NCBI GenBank assembly: GCA_007449985.2
Contig: VIIQ02000575.1
Location: forward strand, 567,001-631,000
Source of the DNA: Desmodesmus armatus
Taxonomy: Eukaryota; Chlorophyta; Chlorophyceae; Sphaeropleales; Scenedesmaceae
Length of the DNA stretch: 64,000 bases
Direction of reading: 5' to 3'
Shown one piece after another: positions 43,501 to 54,125 of this stretch. Position 1 is the stretch's first letter. Each line of letters starts with the position of its first letter. The notes below the pieces were generated by a model, which was given only the letters and a program-made list of their open reading frames with translations, had not been told where the DNA came from and searched no databases. A program made the position numbers and the translations under genes.

Positions 43501-45248
43501 GGCGCATGGGGGCAGTTTTGGGGGGCGGGTTGACAGGAAGCATGCAGGTGCCGACAGCAGCTGCTGTGGTGCAACTTTCTGGGGCACACAAGACAGCACA
43601 AGAAGTGACAAGCACCAACACCACCAAGGTTGCTCCCAAAAGATCGTTCCTCGCAACCAGCCCGACAGCACAGTAGAAGGGGGCCCCGACACGGCTGCAA
43701 GCAGCATGGCAGAGGTGACCAACACAGCGATGCAACGCGCGGCCCAGGCGCAGAACACAGCGACGCAAAGTGGCAGCAGCGCCGGCCGCATGCCCAACAC
43801 AGCCAAACAAGAAAAGTCCTGCAGGCCTGCCTGAAACCAGGGGAGCATGCCTTGACTCCAGTCCAATTGCTGCATCACAGCACAGCACACGCTTGAAGCG
43901 GGGCAATCCTTTGGAGCATGGCTCTTCACCTCCCCACAGCCGTCTCACTATGCCAGGTCAGCTCACAACCGTTACTGGGATCGGAACACGCCCAAGTGCA
44001 GCGCACTGCGGCACACCTCTCCAACACACCAACCACCAACCACCCCTCTCAACAGCAGCTCCCTCTCAACGTCTGTGGCACGCACCTGACCACAACACCC
44101 CACGTCCAACCGCACTGCGTAATACACTGTCAAACCAGAAACCCACTGTGCACAAGCCGCAGTACAGCAAAAGCCTGACAGCTGCAGTGCCCAACACAGC
44201 CACATCTGGCAGGGCCAACCATTCATGGCTGCCATGATCCCATGCACATGCCGTGCAAGGCTTCCCTTCCAGGCTTACTAGCCAGCTGACTCCTGGACAG
44301 GCCCCAAAAGGGGTTGACAGTCTGTCTGGGCAGGACAGCAACGGTTGAGAAACTGGTTTTACGGCACCCTTGGCAGCATTGCTCCAGAACATATGGGCAA
44401 GATGCATCTGACCCGTGCTGCTTTCTTGCAGATTTTGTTGTTGTGCTGAACCCTGCGCTCATGCGAGAGCAGTCAGCAGATATACGCCAGTAATAGTACT
44501 ACTCGAACTCAAGCTGATGATCCTCACTCAGGCCCCTTTAGCCCAGGCAGAACACGCACCCATGCAACAATATGGGCACAGCGCTGGAAAGATCAACCAG
44601 CGAACAGCAGTGTGACCAACTGACACGCCCAAGCTGACCCGCGACACCCAACAAGCAAAGCTCAGAGGAAGCAGACAAACCATTGTCCCAGACAAGCACC
44701 CCAACCCAAGCTGAGCCACAGAAAACTCTTGCTGAACGCCAGCCTTGAAGCACTGCTTGTGCACCAGGACACTCAATCACCACCCCGACACCTCAGACAC
44801 TCGTCCCAACAACAACCCTGCCGACAGCAGGACAGACACCAGCACAAGCCCACTCAGGGCATGAATCAATTAGCCCTGCTAGCCATGGCACCTGGCAAGG
44901 TGGCAGCTGCAACAGCCGCCTTCTGCTGCTGCAGCACAACACACAGCGGCACAACAAGCAGCAGGACAACCCGTGAGGCAAATGTCACTCTTGCTTGGGC
45001 TGGTGCTGCCGCAAGTGACCATGCTGTAGCGAAACGGCCCTGTCAAACCAACCAAACTGTCACCTACAATGCTGACAATAGACGACCCTCCTGCCACAAG
45101 AGCCACCACGGCAGCAGCCACACTACAAAGCCCATACCCTCCTCCCACCGCTGCAGCACTCGCGCCTTCAAGCACAGACTCAACTCCCCACCCCGGCCAC
45201 GCTGAGGTCAGCCAAGCTGCCAAGCTGCCAAATCTGAGTGACTACCGG
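40521..45248. other. 4.7 kb gene-poor region, probably long 3' UTR of the CCM1-like gene
   Basis: No exon with recognisable protein sequence is found on either strand. The plus strand is strikingly rich in C and A, so the minus strand is rich in T and G, the composition of 3' UTRs elsewhere in the window. No minus-strand TGTAA occurs between the stop at 45249 and 40655-40651, the first one reached, only about 130 bases from the CIAO1 start. A short duplicated unit (GAGCAACCCA...GGCGCACCA) occurs near 41549-41600. Confidence 0.5.
40651..40655 (-). terminator. Candidate poly(A) signal of the CCM1-like gene
   Basis: The first TGTAA on the minus strand downstream of the stop at 45249; it would imply a 3' UTR of about 4.6 kb. 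Confidence 0.35.
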
Positions 45249-48200
45249 CTACCGCGCTGCTGCCGGGTAGTGTGGTGAGCTCACCATCAGCAGTGCCTGG
45301 TCATCCTCAGCCTTGATCGCCACCATGCCGCCAGCCCCTCCTGCACCACCCGCAGCCAGCTCCTGCTGCTGCACGCTCAGCTGCATGCTCATGTGCACCT
45401 GCAGAGCCGCAGAGCCACACTGGCTCGGTGGCAGCATACCGTTGGCACCTGGCACGACGCAGTTCAGGCCGTTGAGGCCATTCATGCCATTCATGCCGTT
45501 CAGGCCCCCGTTCATGCCATTCATGCCGTTGACGGGGACCTGCAGGGTGCTGTACATCTGCTGGTACAACGGCTGCTGCATGCAGTCCTGCTGCTGCAGG
45601 TGCTGTGGCTGCAGACTGCCCATCATCTGCTGCTGTGGCTGCTGCTGCTGCATCGCCGGCATGGCAACCATAGCTGGCGCATGCCCCATCTGCTGCGGCT
45701 CAACCTTCACTGCCGTTGGCACAAATGCAGCAGCCGGCTGCTGCTGCTCCATCTGCTGCTGGCCGCCCTGCTGAGGCTGCTGCATGAATGCGGCAGCAGC
45801 GTCAGGTGCGCCCTGACCAAGCTGCGGGTCGCCTGGGAGTGTGGGTGCCACCATCGCGCTGCTGCTCTGCAGCCCACCCGGTTGCGCAGCAACCCCTGCT
45901 GCGCCCTCCCCAGCACCACCCTCAGCTCCTGCCGCACCACCGTGCAGGTCATCCATGCTGCCCCCCAGGATGCCAGCCAGCAGCCCAGGGCTGCTGCAGG
46001 CATCGTCATCCAAGAAGTGGTGCAGGTGGATGGTGGCCATGGTCGGAGGCTGCTCCGGGGCCCCAAACAGCAGCTGCATCAGGTCGCCGTCGCTGTGGTG
46101 GTCATATGTAGCCTCTGGCGCCCACAGCTCCTCCATGCTGGGTGGCAGCTCCTGCTCCATGCCCCGTGGCATCATAGCCATCTGCTGCGAGGGCCCTGCT
46201 GCTGCCGGCATCTTCTGGCTGAACTGGTTGAAGTTGAACAGCGTGTGGGGGGCAGCCGGGAAGTCGGCCGGCAGCGGCGGCGGGCTGGGTGGGTGCGTGA
46301 AGTCAAACCCACCGTCAATCTCGTCAAAAAGGTTGCTGTTGATAGCTGGTGGCGGCGGCATCTGCTGCTGCTGTTGCTGCTGCTGGGCAGGCTGCATGTT
46401 GGGTGCCTGCGTCGTCACCACCTGCTGCCCGTGCATGGGCTGCATCAGCTGCTGCTGCTGCATGCCAGCCGCAGGCGGTGGCTGCGTTGTTGTCGCCACT
46501 GACTGCATGCTGCCAGAGCTGGTTGGCTGGATGCTCGGCACGGCCTGCTGCTGCTGTAGCTGACCCTGGGGCTGCAACTGCTGCTGGGGCACAGCAGTTG
46601 GCGACATCAGCTGCTGATGCTGCTGAGGCTGCTGCTGGTTTGGCATGGCCGTCAGTAGCTGTGGCAGCTGCTGCTGCTGCTGGGGGTGGTGTTGGGGCTG
46701 CAAGAGCACAGCGCCACTACCTGCAGGGGCCAGCTGCACTGAGCCTGACTGCACTGTGCCGATCACCGTGGTGGCAGCAGGCATGGCAGCAGACATCCCT
46801 GGTATCAGCTGGGGGGATGGCTGCTGCTGAGGCACAGGCTGCTGCTGCTGCATGGCCCCCACATGCTGCATCTGCATCGACTGAGGCGGCAGCATCATGC
46901 CGGCTGTTGCAGCAGCAGCTGCTGCTGCCGCATCACCAGACGCTGTGAGGTACATGTGCCCGCCGGCATCCGTCTGCACGTGTTGCTGCTGTGGCTGGCC
47001 CTGCGCCTGCCCCTGGATGAAAGCAGCGCTGGCCGACATGCCAAATGCAGCTGCGTGCTGCACTAACCCGTCCTGCAGCTGGGCGGACTGCATGGGCTGC
47101 ATGGAAGCCATGCCAGCTGCGTCAAGGCTCATCTGCTGCTGCATGGGCTGCTCCTGGTAGTACGTCATGCCTGCATCGCCGGACCCGCCCGTGCTGTTGA
47201 GCATAGGGGTAGCGGCCACGGCAGCCCCACTGGTGAGCTGGTCGGGCAGAATGCCCATGCTCAGGGCTGGGGACTGCTGCTGCTGCGGCTGCTGCTGCAG
47301 CTGCTGGGCCTGGGTCTGCTGAGGCATGCTGCAAGACCTGCAGGAGCGATAACGGCGCGTTGCAGATGGCGCACACACAATTGTGATGCAGGATGAACCC
47401 TCAGGACAAACAATGCAACAGAATATGTATCAATTTGCATGGTACTCTCTGCCTGAATGGTACCACTAATACACGGGGATGTGATGCCAGAGGATGTGTT
47501 GCCCAAGGGTGCAGGCGGGAGCTGCACAGCCTGCTGCCGTGTGTCCTGCAACCTTGGAACCCCGCAGCCAGCACCTACATGTCTTGGGCGCCTGCATACA
47601 TGCCACCAGACATGTCAGGCTGGTACTGCTGCGCCAGGAACTGCTGCTGCTGCTGGAAGCCTGCGCTGCCCAGCTGGGGTGTCATCCCGTTGGGCGCGCT
47701 GCCTGCCTGCCCATACTGCATCTGCAGCGTGTACATGTTGGCCTGCATCCCGTCCATGCCCATCCCGTTGGCACCCGCCTGCAAGCACGTGGCAGCATGG
47801 GATTGTGTGTCACAGTAGAGGACAAGATCAATGCCACGTAAACAAGCGTCTGGGCCAGGGCCTCGCTGCTGCTGGAACCAAAATGGCCAACACGTAAGGC
47901 CTGCCGCTTCCTGCATCGCCTCTCTGGCCGCGAGCACTGCTGTTGTGGACACAGCCCCACGTTTGGCTTACCAATCGTGACCGCTTGTTCTGGCGCGGGC
48001 CTGCCTTGCCCCCTGAACAGCCCACATGGTGCTTCCCAGGCTTGAGTCCCTTGCCGCATTTGGGGCAATGCGTCAGCTCTGTGCCATGCCCCCGCTCCTT
48101 GCCCGAGCCCCGAATGTCAGGCGGTGCCCTGCATGATCAGTTGAGCATTCTTTAACGTTGAACGGCAAGCACAGCAGCCGAATTCGCCAGAGCCTGGAGC

Positions 48201-48368
48201 ACGGGTGCCCTGGCTGCATTGAGGTGGTGGTGCCATGCCCCTTGCGTACCTGTAGTGCACCTTGAGGCGCCAGAGCTCTGCAAAGCTTCTTTTACACCCG
48301 GGGTAAGGACAAAAGTATCTGCTCGAGCTCCCATTCTCGCCAGTGTTGTCTCCATCTTGTGCGTCCAT
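45249..48368 (-). CDS. CCM1: CCM1/CIA5-like zinc regulator of the CO2-concentrating mechanism (4 exons, about 854 aa)
   Basis: Exons 5' to 3': 48368-48250, 48128-47972, 47778-47579, 47337-45249, in phase. The N-terminus has zinc ligands in the order Cys20, Cys25, His38, Cys61, Cys64, His74, Cys77, within CPYPGCKRSFAELWRLKVHY, APPDIRGSGKERGHGTEL and CPKCGKGLKPGKHHVGC. The steps Cys-5-Cys-13-His-23-Cys-3-Cys equal those I recall for Chlamydomonas CCM1 (Cys36, Cys41, His54, Cys77, Cys80), where loss of the His abolishes low-CO2 acclimation. The remaining 780 residues are Gln/Met/Ala-rich, as in activation domains, with an LMQLL (LxxLL-type) motif in an acidic context and a repeated GMNGMNG tract. 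It probably switches on CO2-responsive genes in the nucleus. The exon 4 acceptor is ambiguous (47337 or 9 bases on), and an alternative donor at 45284 (ATG/GTGAGC) could extend the transcript to further exons. Confidence 0.8.
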
Positions 48369-49407
48369 CCTCGGCGTCAGGAAATCAACTCATTGCATTC
48401 CTGAATGAACCATTAACAAAAAATCAGGTTGGATACAGCAATTGCACAGCCCCGAACCATATCCATTCGCGGGTATAGGGTATGACATAGCAAGGGGCGA
48501 AGCTTTGCGTTCCCAATGGTGTGACAAAATCTTTCAGAGTCTCTGCACCTTGTGCGCTTTCCTCGGTCTCTTACTGTGCCTGCTGCCCTCCCAGCAAGAC
48601 ACTCAGCTTCCAGCTTAACCTTTGCTGATGAGCTCTGCTGTTCTCATCAAGTAGACGCATCTTTCTGCTTGGAGCGTCTTCTGTGAGGTTCAGGCTTGCC
48701 TGCTTAGGGTACTTTGCTTCCCAGGCCTTCTGCCCCCCTCCACACCTAGTGAGAGTGGGCATGTGCTCAGTTATTCAGGCACCTGACAGGCCGACGATGC
48801 ACTTTTGGTCGTGCAATGTGGTTGACATCGTGGATCCTATTGCAAAGAAGCAGCCAGGGTGCAGCCACATTTGCTGCCAGCTGTAGCAACTGGCTGGCGG
48901 GGCATGCAGGCAGAGAGTGCGTCATAAGCAGCACCAAGGTCGACCGCAACACAGCTGCTGGTTTCCCGCCTCTTTGTGATTCGCTAGTTTGTACTATGGA
49001 GGTCTGGTGCAGCTGCTGAGGCTGCCTGTTCCTACCAACATGGCTGTTGCCACACTCGTCAACAGGTCAAGCCTTCAGCAGGGAAAACACAGCTATAGCT
49101 TCCTAGCTTGCTTGCCTGCCTGCCTGCTGCCCCATCTGCCTTGGACTGATCAGCAGCGCATGGCCACACCCATAATGCATGAGCAAGCATCACTTTCAAC
49201 TCCTCCTACAACAATAAACCCAGTGGGGCAGGTCACCAGCCAGCCTGCAGGCCCTGAAGCCACGCTGCCTAAACCCATGACGGCTGGCAGCAACCATGCT
49301 GCCAGCTGCACATAGCCTGCACTGCCGTTGTGTATGAATCTACCATTCTGTTCAAAAGCTGCTGGCAGCAACAATTCGGCCACCAGCAGAAGTACCTCCT
49401 GCTGTTG
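48369..49407. other. Intergenic: 3' UTR of TMEM33-like gene and promoter of CCM1-like gene
   Basis: One kilobase between two minus-strand genes. Nothing coding is recognised; no clear TGTAA for the upstream gene was found within it on the minus strand. Confidence 0.5.
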
Positions 49408-51637
49408 TCATGCTGCCTGCCTTGGCCCTGCCTGGTGGAAGAAGCCAACAAAGAAATCCACAACCCTCTGCAGGATGGGAAACTGCATCCTGAACTGCGC
49501 AGTCATCTGGTCCAACATTGCCCAAACCTGCAGGCAGACAACCAGGCATGCAACGCAAGGCAGACAGACAGGCAGACCAGCAGGCAGGGTTTGGGGCAAT
49601 CAAACGCACTTGTACGTGACAAAAGAGCGTCTGCAGCAGTTGCTGGCTGGGATAAGCCCCATGGGGGCAGATTTTTTCCAGGTCGCCCCGTGCTGCATTT
49701 GCCTTGCTTGTGCAAGGCTGTGCACCCTGGCAACAGACATAGTATTCAAGGCATCCAAGCTGCACTTGCAGTGCGCTGCTTGACCAAGCCGCATTGCAGC
49801 AGTCCCTCTGCCACCCTGCAGCTGCACAGCATCTGCTGCAACAGTGCCATGTGTGACAGACAGCTAAATTCCCCTCATGTCTGCGAACCAACAAGCATGG
49901 CAAGACAATCAGCATGTGTCTCATTCAAGGCTGAACCCCAAACGTTAACGGTTTAGTCAAATGAGCAGGGATCCCTTGTGTATCGGGCGTCGACACGCAC
50001 CTGTCTGTGGTACACGGCAGCTTCTGGGCTCCAGTAGCGCATTCGCAGGAACTGCCAGGCCATGAAAGCAAACATGGGAGCACGGCCAGGGAACGGCAAC
50101 CCCAGCAGCAACAGGAACCCCAGCGCAATCTCCGACTGAGCATTGAACCCCAGGGCCACCTGCTGCTTGGCTTGCATCTTCCTGTAGATGTGCACACCAT
50201 GCCGCTGCCACAGCGGGTGCGTCCCGCACACGTCCGCTAGGAAAGCAGCAAGGGAGAACATCGTCAGGACTAAGTAAGGCGGCAGGACTGCTGTCTGGGG
50301 CTTGGCACCGGCAGCTGCAAAAGCCAGTAGGAAGTACTGGGCGTCGCTGGTTGGCAGCACCCGCATTAGCCACTGCTTGATGGCTTCAAGGCTGAAGGCG
50401 GCTGGCAGGCCGTGTGCTGTGTGGATCTTGAGGCCCTGGGAGAACAGGATCACCATCACAAGCTTGCTGTAGGCCCAGAATGACCAGGAGCGGTGCACCG
50501 GCTGCAGGTAGATGATACTGAACACCACTATCTGCAGGGCAGCGACACACAACATCCATGCAGACTCTGGTTGAGCAAGATTGAACAAGAGTGCTGTACG
50601 CCCAGGGTCGGTGCATTGAGTGCAATCAGCTGCAATCAAACAACGCCCTTGTAGGGTGAACTGCAAAGCCACACAGGCAGCCAGATCAGCAGAGGACGCA
50701 CCAGGGTGCTACAGGGGATACTGTTGCAACAAGTCGCGATGGCAAGGCTGCACCCAGGGTGTGTGTGGGCAGGGGCAGGGTGGTGGAGGGGTGGTGCATG
50801 CCAGCCCAGTCTTGATGGCTGAGCTGCACATACTGCTGCACAGGGCGATGCACACTTGAAAGTGCTTCTGCTGCCAAGCACCAAGAACTAATGCTCACCA
50901 TGACTTGCAGGATTGCAAGGTTGATCCGCCGCCCTTGCTGCCATTGCGCCGACCTGCCTGCTGCTGCTGTGCCTGCGGGGGGTGCTCTGGTTGCTGCTGG
51001 TTGCGGCTGCAACCGGGCTGCTGCAGGTGCTGCTGGCTTTGGTGCACTGTCTGATGCTGGCTGGCTTGATGCAAGGCCTGGGAGCCAGTCCGGCTCAAAA
51101 TCAGGGTCCTGCAATGTCAGCACACGTGCGCCTGAGCAAATCGATGTAGGCAGGTGCAATTGGCACCCTTACTGTCTTGATAGCATAGCACAGTGCCAAT
51201 TTCCAAACCCACACAACGAACATCCCTCGCAAAAACACATTTGCAGGTCTGGATGGCACCACACTGCGCTGTAAGATAGGCTTCTTGCACTGCTCTAGGC
51301 ATGCCTGTCCAAGCCATACACAGCAGCAGGCGTTTGCCACTCACGATGGATCGCCTGTACCACTTGGCCTTTGCCTTCAGCATGGCCCTGTCACCGGGAG
51401 GGAGCTCCACATTGCGCAGGAAGGCCTTGAAGGCATCACTCTTGTCAAATTCATACAGCCTGTGAGCGTAGGAGAGAGAGGAAGCACGACAGGCCTGCCT
51501 GAGCTGCTGCTGACGCTCAGCCACACCAATGCACTGCCACGCTGTGCTTGAGCATGACAAGCTGAACGATGCAGGAATGGCTTGGTGGTGCCACCCAAAA
51601 CCTACATAAACGCCTCAACTTGCTCCTCTTTCCCCAT
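49408..51637 (-). CDS. TMEM33: TMEM33/Pom33-family membrane protein (5 exons, 335 aa)
   Basis: Exons 5' to 3': 51637-51606, 51459-51345, 51108-50899, 50531-50001, 49527-49408, in phase. The start MGKEEQVEAF is a 32-base first exon. A charged N-terminal region (KAFLRNVELPPGDRAMLKAK, WYRRSI, DPDFEPDW) and an Ala/Pro-rich linker lead into four or so membrane spans (about residues 120-290). The conserved block FNAQSEIALGFLLLLGLP and the WQFLRMRYWSPEAAVYHRQ segment resemble TMEM33 (ANxEI and YRFLxLRY), an ER and nuclear-envelope protein that shapes tubular ER and helps nuclear pore assembly. The final exon adds an amphipathic helix. Family assignment rests on the C-terminal half; the N-terminal extension of about 120 residues is not in animal TMEM33 as I know it. 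Confidence 0.75.
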
Positions 51638-51868
51638 TTGTCTTCCTGGGTGGATGGATGGTCTGCTGCAAGATCTCTAGGCGGGACAGAGGAAAGCGCT
51701 GAAGGGGGACGTGTCTCTGCGTCAGTATGAGGACAATTTACATTATTTCGATAGTAATATTGTGTGGAGAAAGGTGTCTACAAGTGGTCACAGCAAGACC
51801 GCTGAAACCTCTGTGATCTGGTCAGGGTCAAAAGGAACAACATCTCGACCATCACTACATGTACCATC
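51638..51868. promoter_or_regulatory. Shared 231-bp promoter: TMEM33-like (-) / NUDT5-like (+)
   Basis: Divergent start codons are only 231 bases apart, so the two genes must share a bidirectional promoter. The stretch contains an AT-rich patch (51735-51765). Confidence 0.65.
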
Positions 51869-54059
51869 ATGACCACCACCACAGTCAAGGCGCCAGAAAT
51901 TCTCGGCTGCACCGAACTCACACCACCAGCAGCAAAGTGGTTGAAGCTCAAGAGCCTGCAGGTGGGCCTTGATTGGATACATCGTTGTGGCCCCAGCTTC
52001 GTTTGCCCAGTACTAATACATCTATTGTAACTGTGCTTCTGCCATTCGGTCATCAGTGCAAGGACCAACACGGCCGGTGAGTTGCTACTGCCACCTGAAA
52101 CAGCAACTGAAACAGCAGCAATCGGTTTGGGGCGGGAGTTGGTCCTGCACGTTCTGGCCGGCTGAATGTGAAGGATTGCCCCGCAGGACCTTCAACTGGG
52201 AGTTTGTTGAGCGCGTAACCAAGTACAGAGAAACAGGTGTGGGCGCCTTGCTTGCATCAAGCTGTCAGCCAAAACCCCTGTTGTGAGCTACATTCGTGTA
52301 GGCTTGGGTTTGCACCACCCAACTTGTGAGACGTCTTCTCCCCCTTGCTCCACAGATGGTGCAGCTGTCTTCGCAAGAGTAACAGTACCAGGGCAACCAG
52401 ACCAGCTGCTAGTGATCGCACAGTGGAGGCCACCCCTGGGCACCTTTGTCCTCGAAGTAAGCCGTTGGTTTGAAAAGAGACAAACTCCCCGTTCCCATTC
52501 AGCCTGGGGCCCAGCTGTGACCATTTAGACTGACAATCAGCCTGCCTTGTCTCAAAGCTTGCTGGATTGGCCCAACCAATGCCGTGTGTGCCGTCGATGG
52601 GCCTGCACCATACCAACTAATGGTGTGCCACAGCCCACCTCATATGCTCATTGGCATGCTGTGGTCGATTGTGCCTGTGTCTGCTGTGGTGTGATCTGCA
52701 GCTGCCTGCAGGAGTACTTGAGCAGGGTGAAACTGTTGAGCAGCTGGCTGTGAGGGAGCTGAAGGAAGAGACAGGTGGGCCAGACAGCTCTCAACCACCA
52801 TCGCCACATCAGCTGTCAAAAACCTCATGGACCTTATTGACAGTTAAATGAGTATCAGCAGCAGCAATGCAATCACGTGGGATTGACTCAAGCATCAGCT
52901 GCAGCATGTTGAGCTTGTGCAGGCAAGCCCCTGCTGTCTGAGCCTTGCTGCTTGTCGTGGCCCAAAGCAGCCCCTGCAGTGCTGCAAGTGTACTTGCTGC
53001 TGCTGTGGCCTTTGCTTTCACAGGCTACGTGGGTCAGGTGACTCGAGTCACCACTGAGGCTGCCAACGACCAAGGGCTGACAAACAGCTGCCTCAACGTA
53101 AGCAGTGCTCACAGCCTGGATGCCCCTTGGCTTGCACACATATGCTACAGCCCAGCCTGCTGGTGTGCCTTGTTAGGGACCAGCACAGCCGCAGCCATGT
53201 GGCGATTAGCCCTCGTGAGCGACAGCATGTTCAGCTGTGGCCATGTGTAACTCAAGTTACGCTTGCAACTGCTGCACCTGGCCTTCAATGTGTTGTGTAT
53301 GGACTATGCAGTTGCATCCAACCCACCGCAGTTTCAATGTGCTCATGCCTGTGTCTAATTCATTGAGCTTGAGTCAAACCAATGCCATGTATTTGACAGG
53401 CAGAATCTTCTTGCTGTGTAAGACACTGAGCCGTGTGTTTGCTTATGGCTGCAGTTTGCCTTTGCCACTGTGGACGGCAGTGCGCCTGAGAACGCCCACC
53501 CTGAGCCCACCCCAGAGGTAAGGTGTCAGCGCATCTGTCAGCTCAGCATGCGTGCCAGCCAGCGGCAGAGACCCACCTCATATAAGGGCACCTCTCAATC
53601 GATCTGTTAGCCCTCCTGAAGGAGGTTGGTACTTGTAGTCCACCCATACTCGCGGCATGACCTCCATGTATTGCATATACCACATGCACAGCGCCTCTGC
53701 TCAGGATTAGTCAGCCAGTGCAAGGTCCTGCAATCACAGTGGTTGAGTGCAGCTGCACCTAGCACATCCAAGCGTGCTGTACCGCATAAGAGTGAGCAAA
53801 CCCAACATGGTCCTCACCGTGCCTCCCTGCATGACCCCTTGCACTGTGCTGCCACTGTGACTACTGCTGCTTGTGCTTGGTGCCTGCTGCTTTGCAGCTT
53901 GGCGAGAACATCCAGGTGCTGCTGCTCCCCATCAAGGGCCTGTCAGCTGAGCTCACCCGCCTGAAGCAGCAGAACGGCTGGGCCATTGACAGCAGGCTGT
54001 TGGCATTCTCCCTGGGCCTTGATTTCGCATCTGACAGCACCGCAGCCGCCAGCAACTGA
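51869..54059 (+). CDS. NUDT5: NUDT5-like ADP-sugar pyrophosphatase, Nudix hydrolase (8 exons, 211 aa)
   Basis: Exons: 51869-51961, 52057-52076 (20-base microexon), 52187-52236, 52356-52456, 52702-52774, 53024-53097, 53455-53517, 53898-54059; phases agree. The Nudix box GX5EX7REUXEEXG is complete (Gly92 to Gly113: GVLEQGETVEQLAVRELKEE then TG). Upstream residues TFNWEFVERVT and DGAAVFARV, and downstream LTNSCLNFAF and ENAHPEPTPE, match the order in human NUDT5 (TRTWESVKRT, LSNCTIHIVTV, ENARPKPKP), so cleavage of ADP-ribose and related ADP-sugars to AMP and a sugar phosphate is expected, probably in the cytosol or nucleus. An out-of-frame ATG sits just before the start. The stop TGA is followed in the same frame by another long ORF that begins 66 bases on. 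Confidence 0.92.
52057..52076 (+). other. 20-base microexon of the NUDT5-like gene
   Basis: Bounded by CAG and GTGAGT, it encodes CKDQHGR(split) and converts phase 0 to phase 2. Without it, exons 1 and 3 are out of frame. With it, the protein aligns with the Y-x-DP-x-GK-x-R-x-WE region of NUDT5. Confidence 0.85.
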
Positions 54060-54125
54060 GCCTCGCGTGCAGCTTGGCAGTCGTTGCTTCGAGCACAAGC
54101 AGCACCAGCAACAGCAGCAGCAGCT

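Noticed and set aside
42356..43948. Several 100-200 codon ORFs on both strands at 42-45 kb
   Set aside because: They overlap one another in different frames, show no domain and sit in compositionally biased sequence; read as probable UTR.
45388..46948. Plus-strand ORFs opposite the CCM1-like exon 4
   Set aside because: Shadows of CAG repeats; the minus strand carries the zinc-finger gene with consistent phases.
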